A stretch of DNA of 30,568 nucleotides from positions 1 through 30,568 of the forward strand of contig CANLGS010000001.1 in assembly GCA_947490035.1 (NCBI GenBank), given 5' to 3'. A program made the position numbers and the translations under genes. Positions 24,068 to 30,568 of the stretch are shown in pieces. The notes beneath the pieces are model-generated. The model was not told where the DNA came from. It saw only the letters and a program-made list of their open reading frames with translations, and did not search any database. Positions within the stretch are counted from its first letter, which is position 1; each line of letters begins with the position of its first letter. The stretch is from Gemmataceae bacterium. GTDB taxonomy: Bacteria; Planctomycetota; Planctomycetia; Gemmatales; Gemmataceae.

Positions 24068-24759
24068 CCGCGCCCGCAGCGCAACCTGCGTGGCCGCCGG
24101 CCCGTCCCGGCGCGCCCCTCGCCGTCCTCGTCAGCGGCGGGCTGGACAGCGCCGTGCTGCTCGCGGAAGCGGTACGCGCGTACCCCATTGTCTTCCCGCT
24201 CTACGTCCGCGCCGGGCTGCACTGGGAACCGGTCGAGCGCGAGTACCTCGACCGGTTCCTCGCCGCGCTTCGCGCCCCGTCACTTCGCCCGCTTCACGTT
24301 CTCGACGAACCGATTCGGGACGTGTACGGCGACCACTGGAGCGTGTCCGGCGAGGGCGTGCCGGGCGCCGACACGCCCGACGACGCGGTGTTCCTCCCCG
24401 GGCGCAACGTGCTGTTGCTCGCCAAGCCGCTCCTCTGGTGCCACCTGAATGGCGTGCCGGAGGTCGCCACCGCGCCGCTTAACTCGAACCCGTTTCCCGA
24501 CGCCACGCCGAAGTTTTACGACGACTTCGCGCGGGTCGTGAGCGCCGCCGTCGCCGGGGGCGTCCGCGTGCTGCGGCCGTACTCATCTCTCCATAAAGTA
24601 GACGTACTGCGTCGCGGCCGCGGGCTGCCGCTGGAACACACGTTCTCGTGCCTGCGACCCGCGAACGGGCTGCACTGCGGCGCGTGCAACAAGTGCGCGG
24701 AGCGCCGCGCCGGCTTCGCCGACGCCGCAATGCCCGACCCGACCCGATACGCCGTTTGA
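24064..24759 (+). CDS. queC: 7-cyano-7-deazaguanine synthase QueC
   Basis: A 231-residue PP-loop protein. SGGLDSA (24-30) binds ATP, and FLPGRNVLLLAKPL is the conserved QueC segment after it. The C-terminus holds the zinc site (C in TFSCLRP, then CGACNKC). QueC converts 7-carboxy-7-deazaguanine to preQ0 in queuosine and related pathways. It begins at a GTG overlapping the stop of the zinc-ribbon gene, and queD follows 26 nt later. QueE and the GTP cyclohydrolase needed for the full pathway are not in the window. Some residues differ from E. coli QueC, but the length is normal. Confidence 0.88.
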   Translation: MTAPAAQPAWPPARPGAPLAVLVSGGLDSAVLLAEAVRAYPIVFPLYVRAGLHWEPVEREYLDRFLAALRAPSLRPLHVLDEPIRDVYGDHWSVSGEGVPGADTPDDAVFLPGRNVLLLAKPLLWCHLNGVPEVATAPLNSNPFPDATPKFYDDFARVVSAAVAGGVRVLRPYSSLHKVDVLRRGRGLPLEHTFSCLRPANGLHCGACNKCAERRAGFADAAMPDPTRYAV

Positions 24760-24785
24760 GGCCGCTGTTCGCCAGGAGACGACGA

Positions 24786-25244
24786 ATGTTCCGCGTGACC
24801 AAAGAGATTCACTTCTGCTACGGGCACCGGTTGCTGAACTACGCCGGGAAGTGCCGCAACCTGCACGGGCACAACGGCAAGGCCGTCATCACGGTCGAGA
24901 CCGAGTCGCTCGACGCGCTGGGCATGGTCGTGGACTTCGCCGAGATCAAGCGCGTCATCGGCAAGTGGATCGACGACACCCTCGACCACCGGATGCTGCT
25001 GCACCGCGACGACCCGATCATCGCGGAGTTGGTGAAGCAGGGCGAACCGTTCGTGGAACTGGACGCGAACCCCACCGCCGAGACGATCGCTCGGCTCATC
25101 TACGACCGCGCCGTCGCGCACGGGTTGCCGGTCACGGAGGTGACGCTGTGGGAAACGGAGAACTCGTTCGCGACCTACCGGCCCACACCCGGCGTACCGA
25201 CCCCGCCGGTCGTCATGCGCGAGGTCGCGGGGAACACGCCCTGA
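24786..25244 (+). CDS. queD: 6-carboxy-5,6,7,8-tetrahydropterin synthase QueD
   Basis: A 152-residue PTPS/QueD-family protein. Zinc ligands are H14 (CYGHRL), H27 and H29 (NLHGHN), and the catalytic Cys is C23 (GKCRN). The DHRMLL segment and the C-terminal VTLWETENSFATY (with E as substrate-binding residue) complete the pattern. It makes the second intermediate of queuosine-type synthesis from dihydroneopterin triphosphate. A clear aggaga lies 6-9 nt before the ATG. The queC-queD pair supports the role over a plain 6-pyruvoyl-tetrahydropterin synthase. Confidence 0.92.
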   Translation: MFRVTKEIHFCYGHRLLNYAGKCRNLHGHNGKAVITVETESLDALGMVVDFAEIKRVIGKWIDDTLDHRMLLHRDDPIIAELVKQGEPFVELDANPTAETIARLIYDRAVAHGLPVTEVTLWETENSFATYRPTPGVPTPPVVMREVAGNTP

Positions 25245-25249
25245 AAGAA

Positions 25250-25353
25250 TGGCCCGCTGATGACGCAGACTTCGGCGCAGATGAAATCCGATAAAATGAA
25301 TACTGGTCTGATCTGATTTCATCTGCGCCGAAGTCTGCGTCATCAGCGGGCCA
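25250..25353. repeat. intergenic inverted repeat before pheS
   Basis: Perfect 39-bp arms (25250-25288 and 25315-25353) around a 26-nt AT-richer loop; pairing extends 5 bp further with a one-base indel. It starts 5 nt after the queD stop and ends 25 nt before the pheS ATG. Unlike most others, the arm has no inner palindrome. Confidence 0.95.
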
Positions 25354-25378
25354 ATTCTTCTGAACACACGGAGTAGAC

Positions 25379-26419
25379 ATGGCCGACGCGACGCCGCTCG
25401 ACGACTTGAAGCAACTCGAAGCCCAAGCCCTCGCAGCCCTCCAACAGTGCGCGGACGAAACCGCGCTCCGCGTCTGGAACACGCAATACTTCGGCGACAA
25501 GGGACTGATGAAGTCCGCGATGTCGAACCTCGGCAAGATTCCGAAGGATCAGAAGCCGGCCTACGGCGCGGAACTGAACCGCGTAAAGGCCGCACTCACT
25601 TCGGCGTATGACGCGGCACTCGCGGACGCGAAAGAGAAGTCGCTTCAGATCAGCCTGACGACGAACCCGCTCGACGTGACGCTGCCCGGTCGCGGGCGTG
25701 TTCGCGGCCGACTGCACCCCGCGACGCAAATCCTCCGACAAATCTACGCGATCTTCGCGGACCTCGGGTTCCAGGTGTACCGCACCCGCGAAGTCGAAAC
25801 GGACGAACTCAACTTCGAGTTCCTGAACATGCCCGCGCACCACCCGGCGCGTGACATGTGGGACACGTTCTTCACCACCACGCCGGGCGTCGTGTTGCGC
25901 ACGCACACGTCGCCGGGGCAGATTCACGTGATGCGGGAGGCGGCGGGCAAGCCCATTCGCGTGATCCTGCCCGGCATGTGCTACCGCAACGAGGCGATCA
26001 GCACGCGGAGCGAGATTCAGTTCTATCAGGTGGAAGGGCTTGTTGTCGGCGAGGGCGTGACGATGGCCGACCTGAAGGGCGTGATAACCGCGTTCGCGCG
26101 GCGGATGTTCGGCCCGGAGCGGCAGGTGCGCATCCGCAGCAGCTACTTCCCGTTCACGGAGCCGAGCATCGAGGTGGACATCGACTGGCCGAAGGACGAC
26201 CCGAACCGCGACCGGCTCACGAAGGGCACCGGCTGGTTAGAAATCCTGGGCGCGGGGATGGTTCACCCGAACGTGCTGCGGGCCGGCGGGTACGACCCGG
26301 ACAAGGTGACCGGCTTCGCGTTCGGGATGGGTCCGCAGCGGATGCTGATGCTCAAACACGCCATCGACGACATCCGCCTGTTCTGGCAGAACGACCTGCG
26401 CTTCCTCAAACAGTTCTGA
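25379..26419 (+). CDS. pheS: phenylalanyl-tRNA synthetase alpha subunit
   Basis: A 346-residue protein of normal length. An N-terminal coiled-coil (about 5-90) is followed by the class II core: GRLHPATQILRQIYAIF, NMPAHHPARDMWDTFF, the motif-2 region CYRNEAISTRSEIQFYQVEG, and motif 3 FGMGPQRMLML. It joins Phe to tRNA-Phe together with PheT. The beta subunit gene does not follow; an unrelated small gene does, so pheT must be elsewhere in the genome. The ATG has ggag 5 nt upstream. A 39-bp-arm palindrome occupies the leader. Confidence 0.96.
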   Translation: MADATPLDDLKQLEAQALAALQQCADETALRVWNTQYFGDKGLMKSAMSNLGKIPKDQKPAYGAELNRVKAALTSAYDAALADAKEKSLQISLTTNPLDVTLPGRGRVRGRLHPATQILRQIYAIFADLGFQVYRTREVETDELNFEFLNMPAHHPARDMWDTFFTTTPGVVLRTHTSPGQIHVMREAAGKPIRVILPGMCYRNEAISTRSEIQFYQVEGLVVGEGVTMADLKGVITAFARRMFGPERQVRIRSSYFPFTEPSIEVDIDWPKDDPNRDRLTKGTGWLEILGAGMVHPNVLRAGGYDPDKVTGFAFGMGPQRMLMLKHAIDDIRLFWQNDLRFLKQF

Positions 26420-26445
26420 GCGGCAGCGTCAGGCCGCTTTACTTG

Positions 26446-26727
26446 GTGACGTGCGTGTGCGACGAGGGCGTGTGGGAGTCGTCCTTCAAAGTGTTCGAGG
26501 CGGAATGCCGCCTGGACATCGCGCGCGAAATCTACCGCAACCCAGAGCCGTGGAAACACTGGCTCGAAGTCAGTAAGGTGTGGCGACCGTCTTACGAGGA
26601 GCAGGATTGCCCGCCGCCGGAAGTGTTGCTCCGCCGGATCGACGCGAGCACGATCGACGGGGATAGCGCGTGGGCGTTCCGCATCCACGAGATCAAGACG
26701 GTCACGCGCCTCGCCTCCCTCACCTGA
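26446..26727 (+). CDS. hypothetical 93-residue protein
   Basis: A frame in GC-rich codons like its neighbours, starting at GTG 26446 (VTCVCDEGVWESSFKVFEAECRLD). It is soluble, acidic and Trp-rich (five Trp), with two Cys near the start. No family is recognised. A TTG at 26443 is an alternative start; neither has a strong Shine-Dalgarno, and the codon content is the main support. It lies 26 nt behind pheS and may be co-transcribed. Confidence 0.5.
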   Translation: MTCVCDEGVWESSFKVFEAECRLDIAREIYRNPEPWKHWLEVSKVWRPSYEEQDCPPPEVLLRRIDASTIDGDSAWAFRIHEIKTVTRLASLT

Positions 26728-26793
26728 CCGCGTGACCGGACCGCACAGCCGTCTCAACCCGTGCCACCACTTCGGTGCTCAGCGCCAACAGCC

Positions 26794-27315
26794 TCAGAAC
26801 TCCAGCCGCGCGGAGATGTCGTCGGAGTTCGGGAGCGGTTCGACCGCGAGCCGCCGACTGGTGAACGCGCCGCCCCACAAACCGAGCAGCACGAACGGCG
26901 GCCCGCCGGCTTCCGCGAGCTGACACACCAAGGAATCGAGCCGCAGTCGCTCGCCCTTCGGGTCACGACCCGCGAGTTCCACCGGCACGCGCAGCCGCGC
27001 CAGACGGAACGAGTAGCGGTAGCCGAGAACCTGCCCGGTCAGCGTCGAACCGATACCGGCAACGGAGAGTTCGTCGTAATCTCGCCCGACTTGCCACTTG
27101 AATTGGTGGTGCCACAGATCGCGAGGGAAGATGGTCAGCGGCGCGCCGGTGTCGAGAACAGCGTCGTAAGCACCGGGAACGGGCGGTACCCGCAACCTAC
27201 AGACCAACCGGCGCAGCAACACGCGGTTCAAACCCGGCACCGGTGGATCGAGGATCAATTCTCCGGGTGGCGCCCCGACTGGGAGCGGCCGAACGATCAG
27301 GTCGAACGCGGGCAT
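26794..27315 (-). CDS. retropepsin-like aspartic protease domain protein
   Basis: A 173-residue protein from ATG 27315, which has ggag 6 nt upstream on the minus strand; a GTG at 27336 would overlap the previous stop. The AVLDTGAPLTIFP segment (D55-TGA) is the active-site loop of retropepsin-type aspartic proteases, and PFVLLGLWGG resembles the later strand that closes the fold (I/L-L-G). Members of this clan act as dimers with one DTG per subunit. No signal peptide is visible. It follows the 103-residue gene by 14 nt. Protease activity is inferred from the loop only. Confidence 0.6.
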   Translation of the reverse strand: MPAFDLIVRPLPVGAPPGELILDPPVPGLNRVLLRRLVCRLRVPPVPGAYDAVLDTGAPLTIFPRDLWHHQFKWQVGRDYDELSVAGIGSTLTGQVLGYRYSFRLARLRVPVELAGRDPKGERLRLDSLVCQLAEAGGPPFVLLGLWGGAFTSRRLAVEPLPNSDDISARLEF

Positions 27316-27329
27316 GGGCGTCTCCGCAG

Positions 27330-27641
27330 TTACCACATCCAGGGATAATTGATAACGAGCCGCGCCCAGTGAACGCCGGCCGCTTGCGCGGCCCGTGCCT
27401 GGAGCGTCATGTAATCGGCGTCGTGGTCGATGATGCGCCCGCCGAAATAGGCGACGTGGTGCCCTTCGGGAATGCCCGCGAACGACAACCGCCCGGCGGT
27501 CAGGTCGTTGTCATACCGGTTCCGCTCTTCGATACACTCCTCGAACGTCGGCTCGGACATCAAGTCCGCGGTCGGCGCGGGGGCCGGTGGCGGCGTTGTC
27601 GTCGCGGGCGGGTCGATCACGGTCGGGTCGGTCGCGTTCAT
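27330..27641 (-). CDS. hypothetical 103-residue protein
   Basis: ATG 27641 has a strong aggagg 6 nt upstream. A Pro/Thr-rich N-terminus (DPPATTTPPPAPAPT) is followed by a compact part with FAGIPEGHHVAYFGGRIIDHDAD and an aromatic end (RLVINYPWMW). I recall similar C-terminal halves in planctomycete proteins of unknown function but cannot name a domain. It is first in a two-gene unit with the retropepsin-like gene; the pair could be a processing enzyme with its partner, which is speculation. Confidence 0.7.
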   Translation of the reverse strand: MNATDPTVIDPPATTTPPPAPAPTADLMSEPTFEECIEERNRYDNDLTAGRLSFAGIPEGHHVAYFGGRIIDHDADYMTLQARAAQAAGVHWARLVINYPWMW

Positions 27642-27679
27642 GTCACACCTCCTGTTCCCACTGTACCCGCGACGCGCGC

Positions 27680-27717
27680 AAAAAAGAACCGGCGGCCCCT
27701 TTCGAGGCCGCCGGTTC
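27680..27717 (-). terminator. intrinsic terminator behind the 80-residue gene
   Basis: Perfect 12-bp stem gaaccggcggcc / ggccgccggttc (27686-27717) with an 8-nt loop. On the minus strand it is followed by a run of six T (27680-27685 as A on plus). It lies 21 nt behind the stop of the 80-residue gene. It is the only classical terminator in the window. Confidence 0.9.
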
Positions 27718-27737
27718 GTGCCGGGGTTACCTGGTTG

Positions 27738-27980
27738 TCAGTTCGCGGTCGCCGCTTCGACGATCGGCTCCAGACCCGTGATGTGCCGGTTCGCCACGGT
27801 CACCGGCTCGTCCCAGAACTCACTCGCCACGTCGCGGACGAGGCCGATGACCGGCATCGAACCGCCGATGAACACCAACTCCGGCCGGCTGATGACGAAA
27901 TGCCGGCCGTCGCTCAGGTGCAACCGGAACGGGAGGAACGGCCGGCGTTCCAACATCTCTCGCAGTGATTCCGGGGACAT
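27738..27980 (-). CDS. hypothetical 80-residue protein of a planctomycete-type family
   Basis: A small soluble protein starting MSPESLREMLERRPFLPFRLHLSDGRHFVI. The RRPFxPFRLHLSDGR pattern is common in small planctomycete proteins of unknown function, where it forms a short beta-rich domain. The ATG at 27980 is preceded by ggaggagg on the minus strand. It follows fusA by 57 nt and ends in a strong terminator, so it may be the last gene of a fusA transcript. Confidence 0.7.
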   Translation of the reverse strand: MSPESLREMLERRPFLPFRLHLSDGRHFVISRPELVFIGGSMPVIGLVRDVASEFWDEPVTVANRHITGLEPIVEAATAN

Positions 27981-28007
27981 CGCACACCTCCTCCGCTCGC
28001 CACGCTC

Positions 28008-28031
28008 ACCGGTCAGGAGACCGGTGCCACG
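28008..28031 (-). repeat. single-arm gtggcac-type hairpin behind fusA
   Basis: On the minus strand it reads gtggcac, with a stem caccggt-ctcctg-accggtg. It begins 6 nt after the fusA stop. It has the same head and layout as the arms at 12062, 17408 and 21020 but a new inner stem and no second arm. Confidence 0.7.
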
Positions 28032-28037
28032 GCGCGG

Positions 28038-30197
28038 TTACTTCTTCGCGTCGGGCTTCGGCAGGTCGGCCAGTTCCACCGGCACCGAGGCGTAGTGGCT
28101 GAACTCCATCGAGAAGCTCGCCTGGCCCTTCGTGGCCGAACGCAGGTCGTTGGTGTACCCGAACAGGTTCGCCAACGGCACCTTCGCCACCACCTGCGCG
28201 ATGCCCTTGTCCTCGCTCGTCTCCTCGATCAGCCCGCGCTTCGAGCTGATGTTGCCCGAAATCTGGCCCTGGTACTCCTTGGGCGAGATCACCACGATCT
28301 TCATGATCGGCTCGCGCAATTCGATCCCGCCCTTTTCCTGGGCGACGCGGAACGCTTCGCGGGCACACAGGAAGAACGCGTCCTGCGACGAGTCCACGTC
28401 GTGCATCTTCCCGAAGTGCAGGGTGAACTCCAGGTCCACGAACGGGAACGGGTACTTGTACCCCTTCTTCGCTTCCTCGCGGAGACCTTCCTCCACCGAC
28501 GGGATGTACTCCTTCGAGATCGACCCCTGGGTGATGCCGTTCACGAAGTAGACGTTGTTCGGGTCCGGCTTCACCTTCGGGTCGCCCAGCTCCTCGATCT
28601 CCGCGACCTTCTCGGCGATCTGCTCCGGCGTCAGCGGCGTGTACTTCACCGAGATCACCGCGAACTTGCCGCGACCGCCGGTCTGCTTCTGGAACTTGTA
28701 CTCGAAGTCCACCGTCCGCGCGAGGCACTGGCGGTACGCCACCCGCGGCCGGCCCAGCGTGATCGACTTGATGTCGTCCAGCGGCACGCCCACCGCGCGC
28801 TTCAGCTTCTCGACGGAGATTTCCAGGTGCAACTCGCCCATCCCGGACAGGATGGTGTCCTTCGTCTCGTCGTCGGTGTGCGTTTTCAGCGTCGGGTCGT
28901 CGCGCACGAGGCGGTTGAGCGACTCGCCCACCTTGCCGCTGTCCAGCAACTTGCTGAACGTCAGCGACTGGGCGACGACCGGCTTCGGGAACTGGATGGC
29001 TTCGAGCGCAATCGGCTCGTCGGGGTCGGACAGGGTGTTGCCCGTGTACGTCTCCGACAGGCCCATCGCCGCGACGATGTCGCCGGGGCCGGCCTTCTCC
29101 AGCGAGACGCGCTTGTCGCCCATCATGCGGTAGAACCGCGCGATGCGCTCCTTCTTGCCGTTCGTCGTGTTCGTGTACGTCTCGCCCGGCCGCATCTCGC
29201 CGGAGTACACGCGAATGTACACGAGGTCGCCGTTCACCTCCGCGACCGTCTTGAACGCCAGCGCGCTCATCGGCTCGGACGCGTCCGGCTTGCGGAGCAG
29301 CGCCTCCTTGGTCTTCGGGTGGACGCCGTCCACCGGCGGCCGGTCCAGCGGGCTGGGCATGCAGTCCACGACGAGGTCGAGCAACTGCTGCACCCCGTGG
29401 AAGTGCTTGCTGCTGCCGCAATGCACGGGCGTGAAGAGGTTGCCCAGCGTCCCCTTGCGGAGCGCCGCGCGGATCATCTCGTCGGGCACGTCCTTCCCGT
29501 CGAGTATGAGTCCCGTGATCTCGTCGGACGCCACCGAGACGCCGTCGAGCATCTGCTCGCGGCGCAACTGCGCTTCCGCGAGGTACTTCTCCGGCACGTC
29601 GGTGGTGAAGAACTTGCGGTACGTCTTGTCGTTCATGTCGCGCGTGACGAGCTTCATCGTGATCAGGTCGATGATGCCCTCCAGCGCCGAGTCCTGGCCG
29701 GCGGGAATGGTGACCACGACCGGGGTCGCCCCCAGCTTGGTCTTCATCTGCTCGACGCAGCCCCAGAAGTCCGCGCCCATGCGGTCGAGCTTGTTCACGT
29801 AGGCCAGGCGGGGCACCTTGTACTTGGCGGCCTGGCGCCACACGGTGCCGGACTGCACCGCCACGCCGCCCTTGGCGCAGAACACGCCGACGGCGCCGTC
29901 GAGGACGCGCAGGGACCGCTCGACCTCGGCGGTGAAGTCCACGTGGCCGGGGGTGTCGATGATGTTGATGGCGATGGGGTCGCCGGTGCGGTCGGCCCAG
30001 TCGATGGACACGGCCGCCGAGTTGATCGTGATGCCCTTGGCCCGCTCCAGCGGGTCGAAGTCGGTGGTGGTGTCCCCGTCGTCGACGTCGCCGACCTTGT
30101 GCTTGGTGCCGCTGTAGTACAGGATCTTCTCCGTCGTGGTGGTCTTGCCGGCGTCCACGTGGGCCATGATCCCGATGTTGCGTACTTTGTCGAGCAT
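28038..30197 (-). CDS. fusA: translation elongation factor G
   Basis: A 719-residue GTPase. G1 AHVDAGKTT (12-20), G2 region KGITINSAAVSI, G3 DTPGH (81-85) and G4 NKLD (135-138) are in place, followed by the usual EF-G domains to the C-terminal SFSMEFSHYASVP. It moves tRNA and mRNA through the ribosome after peptide bond formation, and helps recycle ribosomes. The ATG starts the conserved LDKVRNIGIMAH; the only good Shine-Dalgarno-like sequence (ggaaggag) lies about 27 nt upstream, which is too far. No str-operon genes (rpsL, rpsG, tuf) are adjacent, so this may be one of several EF-G paralogues. Confidence 0.95.
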   Translation of the reverse strand: MLDKVRNIGIMAHVDAGKTTTTEKILYYSGTKHKVGDVDDGDTTTDFDPLERAKGITINSAAVSIDWADRTGDPIAINIIDTPGHVDFTAEVERSLRVLDGAVGVFCAKGGVAVQSGTVWRQAAKYKVPRLAYVNKLDRMGADFWGCVEQMKTKLGATPVVVTIPAGQDSALEGIIDLITMKLVTRDMNDKTYRKFFTTDVPEKYLAEAQLRREQMLDGVSVASDEITGLILDGKDVPDEMIRAALRKGTLGNLFTPVHCGSSKHFHGVQQLLDLVVDCMPSPLDRPPVDGVHPKTKEALLRKPDASEPMSALAFKTVAEVNGDLVYIRVYSGEMRPGETYTNTTNGKKERIARFYRMMGDKRVSLEKAGPGDIVAAMGLSETYTGNTLSDPDEPIALEAIQFPKPVVAQSLTFSKLLDSGKVGESLNRLVRDDPTLKTHTDDETKDTILSGMGELHLEISVEKLKRAVGVPLDDIKSITLGRPRVAYRQCLARTVDFEYKFQKQTGGRGKFAVISVKYTPLTPEQIAEKVAEIEELGDPKVKPDPNNVYFVNGITQGSISKEYIPSVEEGLREEAKKGYKYPFPFVDLEFTLHFGKMHDVDSSQDAFFLCAREAFRVAQEKGGIELREPIMKIVVISPKEYQGQISGNISSKRGLIEETSEDKGIAQVVAKVPLANLFGYTNDLRSATKGQASFSMEFSHYASVPVELADLPKPDAKK

Positions 30198-30342
30198 CGT
30201 CGTTGCGGCCGGGGTGTTTAACCGGCTCCTTCCGATACGGAAAAGGGGAAACCACCGCCCGCGCGGGCGGCTGAGAAGTTAGACGCCGTGGACGGGGAAC
30301 GGGTTCGTGACTTCGAGACCCATTCCCACAGGCGGAAGCAAT

Positions 30343-30348
30343 ATTATA
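30343..30348 (-). promoter_or_regulatory. candidate -10 element upstream of fusA
   Basis: A perfect TATAAT on the minus strand in an AT-rich patch (gatacgatataatattg) about 145 nt before the fusA ATG. No convincing -35 lies 16-18 nt upstream. It would give a leader of about 140 nt. Confidence 0.4.
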
Positions 30349-30451
30349 TCGTATCGCAGAGCGAAGTCGCGTCTAGCCCGATTGACGTGAAGGGCCGGTG
30401 AAGGCGCGGCCTGCACGAAGGCTAGTGCCACAACTCGCATCCAACATTTCA

Positions 30452-30568
30452 TCAGGTGGCAAGGCTTTGTGGTTTGTGTAGGTTTCGTGGTTTGACGCGG
30501 CGGTGCGGCGGGACGAAGTTGGCTCGGCGGTTCTTTTGGAGGGGCTTGCCGGTGTAGGTCCAGTCGAA
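30452..30568 (-). CDS. 3' end of an IS630-like transposase (partial)
   Basis: The minus strand from the window edge reads FDWTYTGKPLQKNRR and continues to a TGA at 30454-30452, 38 residues in all. The WTYTGKPL motif is a common ending of IS630-family transposases. The catalytic DDE part lies outside the window. The tail after GKPL is longer than usual and basic. The call rests on about eight residues, so it is tentative. Confidence 0.45.
   Translation of the reverse strand, partial: FDWTYTGKPLQKNRRANFVPPHRRVKPRNLHKPQSLAT

Noticed and set aside
25250..25378. T-box or attenuator leader for pheS
   Set aside because: No T-box sequence, Phe-rich leader peptide or terminator is visible; the element belongs to the gene-end palindromes.
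28095..30221. Long open frame on the plus strand opposite fusA (about 700 codons)
   Set aside because: It is a mirror of the biased codon use of fusA on the other strand, with no domain.
30198..30451. Gene in the region upstream of fusA
   Set aside because: No frame with a start, ribosome-binding site and coding bias is seen; only the TATAAT patch stands out.

Overview
The window looks like a chromosomal piece of a high-GC planctomycete, most likely of the Gemmataceae. I infer this from a TIGR03067-type exported protein, a Lys/Asp-rich zinc-ribbon membrane protein, a Uma2 protein, a complete Alternative Complex III cluster, and many dispersed intergenic palindromes of a kind I associate with Gemmata-like genomes. 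No rRNA or tRNA was seen. Both ends carry insertion-sequence fragments: the start of an ISNCY-like transposase at 1-71 and the tail of an IS630-like transposase at 30452-30568. || Layout: 187-4407 holds accessory genes (2-oxoglutarate/Fe(II) hydroxylase, TIGR03067 secreted protein, Uma2 nuclease-like protein, a soluble ABC-ATPase fused to a GNAT acetyltransferase, a 35-residue membrane peptide, an aldo/keto reductase). 4487-20222 is one long respiratory block. A candidate promoter and a perfect CRP-type palindrome precede actA (pentaheme cytochrome), actB (MoCo-like plus Fe-S), a fused actC-actD, actE and actF. These are followed by a single-TM protein, ccoS, ccoN, ccoO, a monoheme ccoP, a ccoI-like copper P-type ATPase broken by a frameshift and an in-frame TAG, and a Met-rich membrane protein. 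Quinol would be oxidised by ACIII, electrons passed through the c-type hemes, and oxygen reduced by the cbb3 oxidase. || 20198-22437 is on the minus strand: a TauE/SafE permease, phosphonoacetaldehyde hydrolase (phnX) and a PhnZ-like HD oxygenase. 22661-26727 is on the plus strand: zinc-ribbon membrane protein, queC, queD, pheS and a small unknown. 26794-30197 is on the minus strand: a retropepsin-like protein, two small unknowns with an intrinsic terminator, and fusA (EF-G). || The most unusual property is not a gene. Almost every gene junction that has room contains one palindromic or repeat element, from about ten sequence families. Most are double inverted repeats with perfect or near-perfect arms of 14-45 bp. 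They start 5-10 nt behind a stop codon, or overlap it, and end about 17-30 nt before the next start codon. Three copies of one family differ at one arm position and the change is compensated in the partner arm. Some arms supply stop codons, ribosome-binding sequence or N- and C-terminal codons of the flanking genes.
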